A stretch of 64,000 nucleotides of DNA from Geodermatophilus sp. DSM 44513 (GCF_032460525.1 NZ_CP135963.1:3038001-3102000); one strand, 5' to 3'; numbered from the stretch's first letter, positions 33,659-42,094 are shown. The notes: generated by a model not told the origin, from the sequence alone. A program made the numbers and translations.

Positions 33659-33781
33659 GAAGACCTCCTAAAGCGAGCCATAATAGTCTGTTACAGATCG
33701 GCAGGTGAGCGTAAAGCTTCACCCCGACTGGCTCTCAGCCCCGTCGACGTGACCGGCGCGGGCCACGAGCGCGGCGGTCAA

Positions 33782-33880
33782 TCACCCAGCGCCGCAGCCG
33801 AACTCCAGTACCCGCGTCGTACCCGGCGGCACGGCGGCCAGCACGTCACGCCGGTAGCACGCGTTGTGGTCCCACGCCAT
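33782..33880 (-). pseudogene. N-terminal stub of a SAM-dependent methyltransferase
   Basis: A 32-residue frame from ATG 33880 reads MAWDHNACYRRDVLAAVPPG and then TTRVLEFGCGAG before TGA. WDHNxxYxxxLL plus VLEFGCGxG is the exact lead-in and motif I of class I methyltransferases. The protein stops right after the SAM-binding loop and nothing continues it in the 120 bp beyond. Clear remnant; which methyltransferase is unknown. Confidence 0.7.
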
Positions 33881-33976
33881 CACCGCGCCAGCCTCTCACC
33901 GGACAAGCGCCGACGCGGCCTCCCGGCGGGGGATCGCTCAACGGGCGGCGTATTGACGACTTCCTAAGGTGGCGGG

Positions 33977-34237
33977 ATGAATCCTGACGCGGCGTACGAC
34001 GTAAAGCTATCTGGATACGACCTGATAATGCTTCTGGCGGGATTGAAGGCTTACCTGCAGGCATTCGCACAGCACCGAGAGCTCGACGGGGGCACTACGC
34101 ACCCGGACGACCAGTGGCGGCATCTTCAACGGCACGTCGGAGAGCTCATCTGGCGGCTTGAGGACGCGGGAGCAGGGCCCGACACCCTCGTCATCCACAG
34201 TGACGAGGCCGTCGAACCGCGCACTGAGGAGCAATAG
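33977..34237 (+). CDS. Hypothetical protein
   Basis: 86 residues, ATG 33977. Predominantly helical, acidic, soluble; readable segments are GYDLIMLLAGLKAYLQAF near 13 and HVGELIWRLEDAGAGPDT near 53. No family recognised. Lies alone between the methyltransferase stub and a VOC gene in the accessory part of the window. Confidence 0.6.
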   Translation: MNPDAAYDVKLSGYDLIMLLAGLKAYLQAFAQHRELDGGTTHPDDQWRHLQRHVGELIWRLEDAGAGPDTLVIHSDEAVEPRTEEQ

Positions 34238-34288
34238 GCCGCCCAGGTCGGCGGCCTGTGCGCGACTTGTGAAGGGCGTGGGCGAGAC

Positions 34289-34681
34289 CTACCAGTTCGC
34301 GGCGTCGGTGAGGCAGAACGGGTGCCCGGCCGGCGAGACCAGCACCCGCCAGGTCTCGCCGGGTTGGGGGTCCGCGAGCGTCGCGCCGAGACCGAGCGCA
34401 TGTTCCTCGGTCGCGGCGATGTCCTCGCAGGCGAGGTCGAGGTGGAACTGCTTGCGCCCGCCCACGTCGGGCCACGATGGCGGCCGGTGATCAGCGACGA
34501 GCCCGATGCCCAGGGCGGGCGCGCCCGACGGTCCTGTCAGCATCGCGTACTCCTCCTGCTGGTGGGCGACCTCCCAGCCGAGCAGGCCGGCCCAGAATGT
34601 CGCCTCGGCGCCGACGTCCCCGGCGTCGAGGGTGGTCATCTTCAAGGTGGCGGTCGGTGCGGTCTCAGCGGCATCAGTCAC
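34289..34681 (-). CDS. VOC (glyoxalase/bleomycin-resistance) superfamily protein
   Basis: 130 residues from GTG 34681. The betaalphabetabetabeta pattern is readable: TTLDAGDVGAEATFWAGLLG near 16, QFHLDLACEDI near 80, and the terminal VLVSPAGHPFCLT near 113. Size fits a single two-module VOC protein. Divergent from an AraC-type regulator with only 27 bp between start codons, so the regulator probably controls it. Ligand unknown. Confidence 0.87.
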   Translation of the reverse strand: MTDAAETAPTATLKMTTLDAGDVGAEATFWAGLLGWEVAHQQEEYAMLTGPSGAPALGIGLVADHRPPSWPDVGGRKQFHLDLACEDIAATEEHALGLGATLADPQPGETWRVLVSPAGHPFCLTDAANW

Positions 34682-34708
34682 GTCCCCAATCGTTCCTAGG
34701 CTGGCCGA

Positions 34709-35575
34709 GTGCCGACTAGGAGAAATGCGACGACGACGCGCGCCGGGATTCTGCGGCCCGAGGAGTTCGCTCGCCACGTCGCGCTCCAGTGCACCGACAC
34801 GTCGCCGGCGCTCGTGCCGTGGGTCGAGTACCACTGGACGCTGCGGTGGGACCTGCCACCCGGCACCACGTTCCCGAGCGCGGTCGTGCCGCACCCGTCG
34901 TGCAACGTGACCGTCGAACGCGGCACCGCGCGCCGACCCGAGGCCGCCGGCGAGCAGGTGCTCGTGACCGGCGTGACCACCCGCCGCTTCGATGTCGACG
35001 TGCACGGTCGCGGGTGGGTGCACGGCGTGAAGCTGCGGCCAGGAGCCCTGACCGCGCTGACCGGCCACGACGCCAAGGCGCTGGTCGACCGCACCGTCAC
35101 GGCCAGGGACGTGCTACCCGTCATCGTCCACGACAAGCTCGACGACCTCACCGCCGGAATGCCGCCCGCCGAGGCGACCGCTGCTGCCTGCGCCGCGCTC
35201 GGGGCGTTCCTGCCCGCCGCGACCGACTCGTCGTATGACCTGCTGCTGCGCGTCGTCGCCGACATGCTGGCCGATCGGTCGCTGCTGCGGGTCGACCAGG
35301 TCGTCGAGCGACACGGAGTCGGCCGCCGCGCACTCGAGCGGCTCTTCGCGAGCTACGTCGGCGTCGGGCCCAAGTGGGTGCTGGCGCGCTACCGCACGCA
35401 CGACGCCGTCACCGCCCTGGACGAGGGGTACGCCGGGTCGCTGGCCGACCTCGCGGCGACGTACGGTTGGTTCGACCAGGCCCACTTCGGCCGCGACTTC
35501 GCCGCGCTAGTCGGCTGCGCGCCCAGCGCCTACCGGCGTCGCCCGCGACAGCCCGTCGACTCAGGTAGCAGGTGA
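34709..35575 (+). CDS. AraC-family transcriptional regulator
   Basis: 288 residues from GTG 34709. N-terminal sensor of the DUF6597 kind (LVPWVEYHWTLRWDLPPG near 35, a beta-sheet-rich ligand domain), C-terminal AraC HTH (VDQVVERHGVGRRALERLF near 195; LADLAATYGWFDQAHFGRDF near 244; PSAYRRR end). Such proteins typically regulate an adjacent VOC or GNAT gene, and here a VOC gene starts 27 bp away on the other strand. Confidence 0.9.
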   Translation: MPTRRNATTTRAGILRPEEFARHVALQCTDTSPALVPWVEYHWTLRWDLPPGTTFPSAVVPHPSCNVTVERGTARRPEAAGEQVLVTGVTTRRFDVDVHGRGWVHGVKLRPGALTALTGHDAKALVDRTVTARDVLPVIVHDKLDDLTAGMPPAEATAAACAALGAFLPAATDSSYDLLLRVVADMLADRSLLRVDQVVERHGVGRRALERLFASYVGVGPKWVLARYRTHDAVTALDEGYAGSLADLAATYGWFDQAHFGRDFAALVGCAPSAYRRRPRQPVDSGSR

Positions 35576-35828
35576 TCGCACCGGGACGCCTGCCGGTAGG
35601 CCAACCCTCATGAGACTTTGCGGAGGTCCTTCAGCAGCATGTCGGGTGATCACCGCAAGCGGATCCCCATGTGGGACGTGGGCGTCGAGTTTCCGGGACC
35701 CTCGAGCGTGGCCGTAGGGGGTTCCCCATTCGGGACGGCTCGCGCCAGCCTGGCTCAACTACGACTGCTGACTGGGTCGCGTCTCGATGAAGGGGGGTGG
35801 AGTGGAAGGTCCTTTCGGTACTGGCAGG

Positions 35829-36113
35829 GTGAACTGGGTGCTGCTACGAGAGCTGATTGGGCGGGTCTTGCGTCAGGTGCGGCTGGACCAGAGCAAGACG
35901 CTTCGCGAGGTCGCTGACGCCGCCGGAGTGTCGGTCGGGCACCTGTCGAAGGTTGAACGCGGCCGCAAGGAGCCCTCCTCTGAGGTCCTCGCGGCCATCT
36001 GCATTGCGCTTGGCCCAGCTCTCCCTGAACTCCTCGGTGCGGTGCTGCGGGAGCTGTCCACCCGTCGGCCGAGGCTCAAGGTGCGCGGCGGGGACTTCGT
36101 CCTGGCTGCCTGA
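35829..36113 (+). CDS. XRE-type HTH regulator, ClgR-like
   Basis: 94 residues from GTG 35829; GTG 35838 is an alternative. One [20 protein letters not shown] from residue 4, then [20 protein letters not shown] and [17 protein letters not shown]. The LREVAxxAxVSxxxLSxVERGRKE core is that of ClgR, which activates clp protease and other genes in actinobacteria. The segment after the HTH is divergent, so it may be a paralogue with other targets. The 253 bp upstream hold two dispersed repeat fragments (GGATCCCCATGTGGGAC at 35660 and GGGTTCCCCATTCGGGAC). Confidence 0.8.
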   Translation: MNWVLLRELIGRVLRQVRLDQSKTLREVADAAGVSVGHLSKVERGRKEPSSEVLAAICIALGPALPELLGAVLRELSTRRPRLKVRGGDFVLAA

Positions 36114-36178
36114 CGCTCGAGATCACCCTGTAGCGAAAACGGTCGTTGCTCACGGCGCTGCCTTCTAGCGTCAGGGCC

Positions 36179-36874
36179 GTGGACCTTCACGAAGTGCTTC
36201 CCGGCCTGCACCTGCTGCCGCTGGGCATCAGCAACGCCTACCTTTGGCGCGCCGCCGAAAGAGCCACGCTGATTGACACCGGCCCGCCGGGGAGCGGCCC
36301 GGCGATCCGCGCCGCGCTGCAGCACCTCGGCGTACCGCCAGAGGAGCTGCGCCACATCGTCCTGACTCACTTCCACGACGACCATGCAGGCTCGGCGGCC
36401 GACGTGGCCGGCTGGTCCGGAGCCCGCGTCATCGTCGGGGCCGGTGACGCTGCCTTCGTCCGCGGCGAGCAGCCCGGTCCACCGCCGGCCTTCACGCCAG
36501 CCGAGCAACAGCTGCACGCGGTCGTGGCGGGCGATCTGCGACCTGCCCCGGTCTGTCGAGTCGATCGAGAAGTCGCCGACCAGGACGTACTCGACCTCGG
36601 CGAGGAAGCCGTGGTGCTGTCGGTGCCGGGGCACACGCCCGGCAGCATCGCCCTGCACCTACCAGCGTCGGGCCTGCTGATTACTGGTGACACCATCGCC
36701 GAGCACCAGGGCCAGGTTGTCCTCGGGCCGTTCAACATCGACCGCGACGGCGCATGGCGTTCCCTGCAGCACCTGGCTGCCCTCGACGTCGAGGTCGCCT
36801 GCTTCGGCCATGGCCAGCCAGTGATCGGATCAGCTTCCTTGGCGCTGCGCCGCGCCACCGACCCATTCGGCTAA
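36179..36874 (+). CDS. Metallo-beta-lactamase-fold hydrolase
   Basis: 231 residues from GTG 36179 (VDLHEVLPGLH). Zinc motif THFHDDH near 62-68, then a third His in VPGHTPGS near 150 and the bridging Asp in LITGDTIAEH near 167; final His in CFGHGQPV. Full dinuclear metal set of the glyoxalase II/MBL superfamily. Substrate unknown. It ends 4 bp into the convergent YdjC pseudogene. Confidence 0.88.
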   Translation: MDLHEVLPGLHLLPLGISNAYLWRAAERATLIDTGPPGSGPAIRAALQHLGVPPEELRHIVLTHFHDDHAGSAADVAGWSGARVIVGAGDAAFVRGEQPGPPPAFTPAEQQLHAVVAGDLRPAPVCRVDREVADQDVLDLGEEAVVLSVPGHTPGSIALHLPASGLLITGDTIAEHQGQVVLGPFNIDRDGAWRSLQHLAALDVEVACFGHGQPVIGSASLALRRATDPFG

Positions 36875-37757
36875 CTCGGCCCCGCCAGCGCCGCCCAGAC
36901 ACGCTGCAGGCTCCGGTAGTCGAGGACGACTATGTCCTCCTGGTCGAGGACATGGCGAGCGAGGCGGGACGACAGGAAAGCGTGGTCGGAGCGACGGACC
37001 GCCCAGCCCAGGTCGGCCTCCGCTGCAGTTTCCTCACCCACTGCCGGGTGTACCGCCCATTCGCTCAACCCCGCCGGTAGGGAACGGAGCGCCTCGACGT
37101 AGCGCTCCGCCTTGCCTGCCACGGGCAATGCGAAGCTGTCGGGAAGTCGTGGTCGACGACGGGCAGCCCACGACCGCGGGCTGTGCGCCGGCCGGGTTCC
37201 AGCCACACCCGCGCCGCCAGACCGTGTTCGCGTGCCAGGTCCATGGTCAGGTCCAGGAAGTCCGGACGGCCGCCGTCGGCGAGAACGTGCCAGTCCAGAT
37301 GGGTGGGCGTCAGCCCGCGGCGGGCCACCGTGTCGATCTGGGCGCGCAGTTCCCGTTCGACGTCCTCGAGGCGCGCCTGGGCCAGCAGCTGTGGTGCGGC
37401 GGCGCTGGTGAAGAGCAGCCCGTTCCCGTCGACCAGGGAGGGCACGGTCGCGGCCGGAACTACTGGCGCCCATCGGTGACCAAGTCCGTCTCGGGTCAAG
37501 GTGAGGTGGATACCGAAGGGCATCGACGGTGTACGGCCAAGCACGTGCATCGCCTGTTCGGCTGCCGGGCAGGGCACCATCAGGCTGGCCGAGCTGGCGA
37601 TCCCCTCCTGCACCGCCTCGAACACGGCCGCGTTCACCGACTCGTGCATGCCGAGGTCATCGCAGTTGACGATCAGAGCGCGGGTGTCGGTGGGGAAGCC
37701 CAGCAGCTCGCTGGACAGGGGCTCCGATGGCGCTGCTGCCCCGGGCGGCGCATCCAC
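36871..37757 (-). pseudogene. YdjC/ChbG-family carbohydrate deacetylase, frameshifted
   Basis: Starts GTG 37757. The N-terminal 200 residues are intact: metal-binding NCDDLGMHESVN near 30, FGIHLTLT near 83, HLDWHVLADG near 153. The frame then drifts after VVDHDF. The other frame resumes at DSFALPVAGKAERY and runs through LSEWAVHPAVGEE to the stop at 36871. Loss of one C within TTCCCGAC (near 37133-37140) explains it. The family removes acetyl groups from chitooligosaccharides. Either a recent pseudogene or a sequencing error in a GC-rich run. Confidence 0.82.
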
Positions 37758-37849
37758 CGCCTCAACATGACTCAGCCGTCAAGTGGCTTACCGCATGTGT
37801 TGGATCTCTGCGACCTTCGATGCCGGGGCTCGTCACCGGTGGCGACGGG

Positions 37850-38016
37850 CTACCGACGGTCGGGGATCGGTAGGCCCGCCTCTCTGAGCCGCTGCAGGAC
37901 TTCGTGCGCCGCCTCCTCGAGCAACTGCCCGGCGGTGACATAGCGGACCGCATCAGGACGGTCGCGCGCAGGTCGACGTAGCCAGCGGCCCCTTCTTCGC
38001 TGCTCGGCCCCATGAG
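37850..38016 (-). pseudogene. Possible frameshifted small gene
   Basis: ATG near 38016 reads MPLMGPSSEEGAAGYVDLRA, then a one-base shift gives RYVTAGQLLEEAAHEVLQRL and REAGLPIPDRR to a stop at 37850. The two parts look like one helical protein of about 55 residues. No family recognised. The rest of 37758-38274 has no gene but holds a GCGGAACGGCTACCGGC repeat fragment at about 38080. Confidence 0.3.
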
Positions 38017-38192
38017 CGGCATGGTGTCGCAAGGCAACTAAGTCGGCACCTGACCACCCGACGGCCAGCCGTTCCGCAAGCGGAACGGCTACCGGCCCAG
38101 CTGGCGCCATGGGGTAGGCATCAAGCGCCGTCCCACAGGGGATCGGCCACCGAGACGTGCCGGCCACCGCCCACCGCCTTCGAGCCGCTCTC

Positions 38193-38251
38193 GTCAGCAC
38201 TTGTTGACGGGGTGCCGACTGCTCGCCTACCGCGGTCGTCAAAATGCTGAC
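38193..38251. promoter_or_regulatory. Paired GTCAGCA...TTGAC sites upstream of an HTH gene
   Basis: GTCAGCACTTGTTGAC (38193-38208) and, in inverted orientation, GTCAAAATGCTGAC (38238-38251). Each has GTCA/TGAC ends. They lie within 85 bp of the ATG of the small HTH protein, so they could be its autoregulatory sites. Confidence 0.45.
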
Positions 38252-38274
38252 GGTAGTGGTGCGGAGTGATCGCC

Positions 38275-38517
38275 ATGGAGGTGACCGAGTTGACCAAACT
38301 CGCCCGGGCGGCCGGTGACGACGACCCCCGTAGCGCTCTGCGGGCTGTCGCGGAACTCCGCCGAGTGACCGAGCGCACGGAGGCTCAACTGGTCCGGCGC
38401 GCCCGCAACCTGGGCATGTCCTGGGCGGAGGTGGCAGCCCAGCTCGGAGTGTCCAAGCAGACGGTGCACCGCAAGTACGGCGGTCGCGGGCTGCTCGGAC
38501 TGAGGACTGAGGACTGA
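38275..38517 (+). CDS. Small HTH DNA-binding protein
   Basis: 80 residues from ATG 38275; GTG 38266 is in frame. N-terminal helical part ELTKLARAAGDDDPRSAL, C-terminal HTH WAEVAAQLGVSKQTVHRKYG near 56-75, a sequence type common in small actinobacterial regulators that sit next to Clp-N or transporter genes. Nine bases separate its stop from the beta-lactamase-like pseudogene. Target unknown; sites upstream suggest autoregulation. Confidence 0.75.
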   Translation: MEVTELTKLARAAGDDDPRSALRAVAELRRVTERTEAQLVRRARNLGMSWAEVAAQLGVSKQTVHRKYGGRGLLGLRTED

Positions 38518-38526
38518 GGACTGACT

Positions 38527-39563
38527 GTGAGCATGACCGGAACCGACGAGGAACTCACCCGGCGGATCGCGGCGCTGGGTCGAACGGGGTACCACGCCGT
38601 CGTCGCCGGGACGATCCGCCGCGGACGACGAGCCGTGGGCGGCTGGTCGGCCGACGGCGCGGCGCTCGACGGGTCGACGCTGTTCGAGATCGGATCGATC
38701 ACCAAGGCCTTCACCGGCGTGCTGCTGGCTGACATGGTCCTGCGCGGCGAGGTCGCCCTCGGCGAGACGCTGTCGGCCCACCTTCCCCAGCCGCGGCCGG
38801 CCTGGCGCCATCGTGAGCCAACGCTGCTGGAGCTGGCCACCCACCGCAGCGGACTGCCCAACTCCCCTAAGGCGATGCGCCGACGCGAACTGGGCTACTC
38901 GCTGGGCCTGCGCCGCCAGGACCCCTGGGCGGCGGTCACCGACACCGACTACCACCGCCTGGTCGCCGCTGAGAGTCCACGCCGCGCCCCCGGCGCGCGG
39001 GGTCGCTACTCCAGTCTGGCGGTCGGGCTGCTCGGCGACGCGCTCGCCGCCCGCGCCGGCATGTCTACGAGCAGCTGCTGACCGAGCGGATCCTGGACCC
39101 GCTCGGAATGGCCGACACCTCCGTGCTCGTGCCCGCCACCCGGGTCGACCGGCTGCTCCCAGGCCACTCGCCTCACGGCCGCCTGAGGCCGCCGCTGAAG
39201 GACCTCATGCCCGCGGCCGGCAGCCTGCGTTCCAGCGCCGAGGACCTGCTGCGCTTCCTGGCCGCCTGCCTGCAGCCGCCACCCGGAGCGTTGGGCGAAG
39301 CCCTCACCCTCGCCCAGCAGCCCCAGGCGAGGCTGGCGGCGCGGATCCAGGTCGGGCTCTGCTGGCTCATCCTCAACACACCCGCGGGCGGCCGCATCGT
39401 GTGGCACAACGGCGGCACCTGAGGCTTCCGCTCCTTCGCCGGCTTCGCGCCCGACCACAGCAGCGCTGCGGTCGTGCTGTCTAACACCGCCCGCAGCGTC
39501 GACCGCATCGGTCTCCACCTCACCCAGGACCGGGTATCGGACGACGCGAAGCTCGTCCCGTAG
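38527..39563 (+). pseudogene. Serine beta-lactamase-like (class C/esterase) gene with frameshift and nonsense codon
   Basis: GTG 38527. Catalytic SITK (FEIGSITKAFTG, near 57-60) and the second motif region RYSSLAVGLLG are present. At about 39062 the frame breaks after AARAGM; the continuation VYEQLLTERILDPLGM lies in another frame. A TGA at 39421-39423 then replaces the second Gly of HNGGT-GGFRSF, after which FAGFAPDHSSAAVVLSN continues to a TAG at 39561. Two independent lesions make it a true pseudogene. The family includes class C beta-lactamases, DD-peptidases and esterases. Confidence 0.88.
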
Positions 39564-39637
39564 CCGGAACGCGCTGCGGCGACGCCCAAGGCTTGGCGGA
39601 TGGGAGTGGCCGCGTCCCGTACGGGATCGGCTACGGG
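39564..39637 (+). repeat. Dispersed repeat, long form (copy A)
   Basis: About 70 bp starting at the stop codon of the pseudogene: GGCGACGCCCAAGGC, then GGATGGGAGTGGCCGCGTCC and CGTACGGGATC. Matches 60905-60975 at most positions. The 172 bp to the MarR start contain nothing else but its promoter. Confidence 0.75.
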
Positions 39638-39700
39638 ACCCGCCCTCGGCGGTTCTAGCCGGGACCTCCCGTCGATGTGAGGAGCGGGCAGGGACCTGTC

Positions 39701-39736
39701 TTGCCCTTCTAACTTAGAACTCTTAGGCTGCGTGCG
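39701..39736 (+). promoter_or_regulatory. Promoter and candidate MarR operator
   Basis: TTGCCC (39701-39706), 17-nt spacer, TAGGCT (39724-39729), placing the transcription start at or near the GTG 39736, so the mRNA may be leaderless. CTAACTTAGAACTCTTAG in the spacer is an imperfect inverted repeat suited to a MarR dimer. Confidence 0.5.
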
Positions 39737-40170
39737 TGGCGAGCTCGCTGACCTTCGATCTGCACGTACTCACCGCACGCCTGGACAGGGCCGCGGACCG
39801 CATCCTGCGCGCCGAGCTCGGCCTGCCCTACCGCCGCTTCCTGGCGCTACTGCTCGTCGGCGAGGGAGCCCCCACCCAACGGGTCCTCGCCGAGCGGCTG
39901 GGCGTCACCGAGCCCTCGACCAGCCGGATGGTCGCCGTCCTCGCCGACGAAGGGTTCCTGGACGTTGCTCCCGACCCCGCCGGCGGCAACCGTCGCCGGC
40001 TCGCCCTCACACCGGCCGGCAAGGAGCGCGTCGAGGCCTGCCGGAAAGTGCTCGAGGGCCGCTTCGCCGACCTCGTCGCCCGCAGCGGCGTGCCCTACGC
40101 GGAGTACGCCACCTACACCCGACGGCTCGTTGCAGCCCTGGAGTCCGGTGAGAGCGAGGTGCGGCGATGA
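39736..40170 (+). CDS. MarR-family transcriptional regulator
   Basis: 144 residues from GTG 39736. Winged helix: TQRVLAERLGVTEPSTSRMV near 53-72, then the wing DPAGGNRRRLALTPAG near 85-100, standard for MarR. Forms a unit with the following membrane protein (ATGA overlap) and GNAT gene, which it likely represses along with itself. Confidence 0.9.
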   Translation: MASSLTFDLHVLTARLDRAADRILRAELGLPYRRFLALLLVGEGAPTQRVLAERLGVTEPSTSRMVAVLADEGFLDVAPDPAGGNRRRLALTPAGKERVEACRKVLEGRFADLVARSGVPYAEYATYTRRLVAALESGESEVRR

Positions 40171-40715
40171 CTGGCTGGACCGTCCTGCTCGTGGGGCACG
40201 CGACCAGCGCTCTGGTGTGCCTGGGGCTCGGTGGCCAGGTGCTCCTGCGGCGCAGGAAGGGCGACGCCGCCCATCGCGCCGCGGGGTGGTGCTGGGTGGC
40301 AGGAATGGCCTTCGTAGCCACCAGTTCCTTCGCCATCCGCGACTTGCGCGACGGGCGCCTCAGCTTCCTCCACGTCCTGTCCGTCGTGACCCTGGCCGGT
40401 GTCCTCCTAGGCCTCCGCGCGGCCCGCCGTCACGACGTCCGCGCCCACCGGGTGCACATGCGCGGCAGCTACTTCGGGCTCGTCGCAGCTTTCGTCGGCG
40501 CTGTCGCCGTGCCCGACCGGCTCATACCCACCTTCGTCGTCACCCAGCCGCTCCGCGCCCTCGGCGCGGCCGCCGCCATCGCTCTCACCACCGCCGTGCT
40601 CGTCGCACTCGCCCATGCCGCGGGCCGTCGGAGGCCCGACGTCGTCAGCGGTGCACCGCGACGCGTCAAGCCGGGCGCTCGTCCACCCCAGGGAGTGCGC
40701 AGTGGCACCGGCTGA
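40167..40715 (+). CDS. DUF2306-like membrane protein
   Basis: 182 residues, ATG 40167, overlapping the MarR stop by 4 bp. Four to five membrane helices with conserved-type His residues: VGHATSALVCLGLGG near 9, AAHRAAGWCWVAGM near 34, RAHRVHMRGSYFGLVAAFVG near 92. The His-x-x-x-Gly pattern and size match DUF2306/DUF2231-like heme-type membrane proteins. Function unknown. The tail overlaps the next gene by 14 bp. Confidence 0.7.
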   Translation: MTGWTVLLVGHATSALVCLGLGGQVLLRRRKGDAAHRAAGWCWVAGMAFVATSSFAIRDLRDGRLSFLHVLSVVTLAGVLLGLRAARRHDVRAHRVHMRGSYFGLVAAFVGAVAVPDRLIPTFVVTQPLRALGAAAAIALTTAVLVALAHAAGRRRPDVVSGAPRRVKPGARPPQGVRSGTG

Positions 40716-41316
40716 CGCGGCGGTCCGCCCGCTGCACCAGAGCGAGGTCGCCGCGGCGACGGCCGTGCTGTCGGCCAGCCACGCCGACTACCCCGCCTTC
40801 CGACACCTGTGGCCCGACCCCGCGGTCCGACGTCGTGCCCTGCTGCCGTTCCTTCGCGCCAGCCTCGCCGACGCGGCAGCCCTGGGCGGCAGCAGCATCG
40901 CCGGCGACGGGGACGGAGCACTGGCCGTCGCCGTGTGGTTGCCGCCAGGGGCCTTCCCGTGGTCGGCAGCGCGCAAGGCGCGGGCCGCGCCGGCGCTGCT
41001 ACGCACCGCAATGGCCGCCCCGCGCTCCTTCCCGGCCTTCGCGCGGCTCAGCGCTGCCGCCGAACACAGCCATCCCGGCGATCCGCACTGGTACCTGCAG
41101 GCGCTCGGCGTGCACCCACGCGCCCAGCGCCAGGGCTGGGGGCAGCGCGTGCTGCGGCCCGGTCTGGAGCAAGCCGACGCCACAGGGCTCCCGTGCTACG
41201 TCGAAACCTCCGACCCTGCCAACCAGGAGTTCTACCGACGCCTCGGCTTCGACGTGATCACACCGCGGCTCGAGCACCTCCCCGGCGGCCCGCCATACAC
41301 AGGCCTGCGCCGGTAG
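40702..41316 (+). CDS. GNAT-family N-acetyltransferase
   Basis: 204 residues from GTG 40702. Acetyl-CoA pyrophosphate loop: LQALGVHPRAQRQGWGQRVL near 134-153 (the Q/RxxGxG/A motif is QRQGWGQ). C-terminal strand NQEFYRRLGFDVI near 175. Substrate unknown; fits the subgroup that acetylates small amines or antibiotics. Third gene of the MarR unit. Confidence 0.88.
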   Translation: MAPADAAVRPLHQSEVAAATAVLSASHADYPAFRHLWPDPAVRRRALLPFLRASLADAAALGGSSIAGDGDGALAVAVWLPPGAFPWSAARKARAAPALLRTAMAAPRSFPAFARLSAAAEHSHPGDPHWYLQALGVHPRAQRQGWGQRVLRPGLEQADATGLPCYVETSDPANQEFYRRLGFDVITPRLEHLPGGPPYTGLRR

Positions 41317-41402
41317 GGGCGCCGCGGTGTCCGGTCAGGGATCCTCTGCGGTACGAGGGGCGGGACCGATGAGTTCCGGGGGGACGCCGGGTCTTTTCGG
41401 GC

Positions 41403-41504
41403 ATGACCATGACGACGAGGGTCCTGAGTGTCTCGCTTCCGGCGGCTGACCAGGACGCCGCGCTGCTGTCCTCCACCGAGGTGCTGGGGTTCGTGTCCCC
41501 ATGA
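41403..41504 (+). pseudogene. N-terminal stub of a VOC/glyoxalase protein
   Basis: 33 residues from ATG 41403: MTMTTRVLSVSLPAADQDAA, then LLSSTEVLGFVSP and TGA. The pattern (VLSVSLPVxDQDxALxFYTEVLGF) is the first module of VOC proteins. Its TGA overlaps the ATG of the reductase gene by 3-4 bp, as if a deletion fused a VOC gene head to the next gene's start. Confidence 0.7.
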
Positions 41505-42094
41505 CCGCTACCTATACCTTCGACGTCTTCTCCAGCCTCGACGGCTACGGCTCCTATGGGGGCGAGGGCGACTGGGGCGGTTACTGGGGCAAGCAGGGCC
41601 CCGAGCTGCTCGACCACCGCCTCGCCTCGTTCGACGGGGAGCAGCGGATGGTCTTCGGGGCCACCACGTTTCGACAGTTCGTGCAGATGCTGGCCTCGAG
41701 CACCGAGGTGTCGGAGGTGCGTGACCCGTGGGTCACCCGGATGCGGAGCATGCCGGCCACGGTGGTGTCCTCCACGCTGGAAGGACCCCTCGACTGGCCG
41801 GATGCAACTGTCGTGCGCGGCGACGCCATCGGCATCGTCGCCCGGCTCAAGGAGGAGTCCGGGGTGCCGTTGCGCTCGCACGGCAGCCTGTCGCTGAACT
41901 GGGCCCTGATGGCCGCCGGCCTGGTCGACCGCATCCAGGTGACGATCTTCCCCGTGATCACTGGCAGGACCGGAACGGACCCCGTCCTCGGCGGTGCCGG
42001 CGACTTCGATCTCGAGCTGCTCGAGAACCGGACGCTCGACGGCGACATCCAGGAGCTCGTCTACCGGCCCACCCTGCACGTCAGCCGTCGCTGA
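41501..42094 (+). CDS. Dihydrofolate reductase-like (RibD C-terminal) family protein
   Basis: 197 residues, ATG 41501. DHFR-fold marks: FDVFSSLDGYGSYGGE near 7, MVFGATTFRQF near 50, HGSLSLNWALMAAGLVDRI near 127, TIFPVITGRTGTDPV near 150. The family holds riboflavin-type reductases and many uncharacterised small reductases (YyaP/YwjB kind). NADPH use is expected. Preceded directly by a truncated VOC gene. Confidence 0.88.
   Translation: MTATYTFDVFSSLDGYGSYGGEGDWGGYWGKQGPELLDHRLASFDGEQRMVFGATTFRQFVQMLASSTEVSEVRDPWVTRMRSMPATVVSSTLEGPLDWPDATVVRGDAIGIVARLKEESGVPLRSHGSLSLNWALMAAGLVDRIQVTIFPVITGRTGTDPVLGGAGDFDLELLENRTLDGDIQELVYRPTLHVSRR

Noticed and set aside
37125..37145. Programmed frameshift in the YdjC-like gene
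   Set aside because: There is no slippery heptamer or downstream structure, and the family is not known to use frameshifting; a simple indel explains it.
39421..39423. In-frame TGA read as selenocysteine in the beta-lactamase-like gene
   Set aside because: Family members have Gly there, no SECIS-like element is visible, and the gene also has a separate frameshift.
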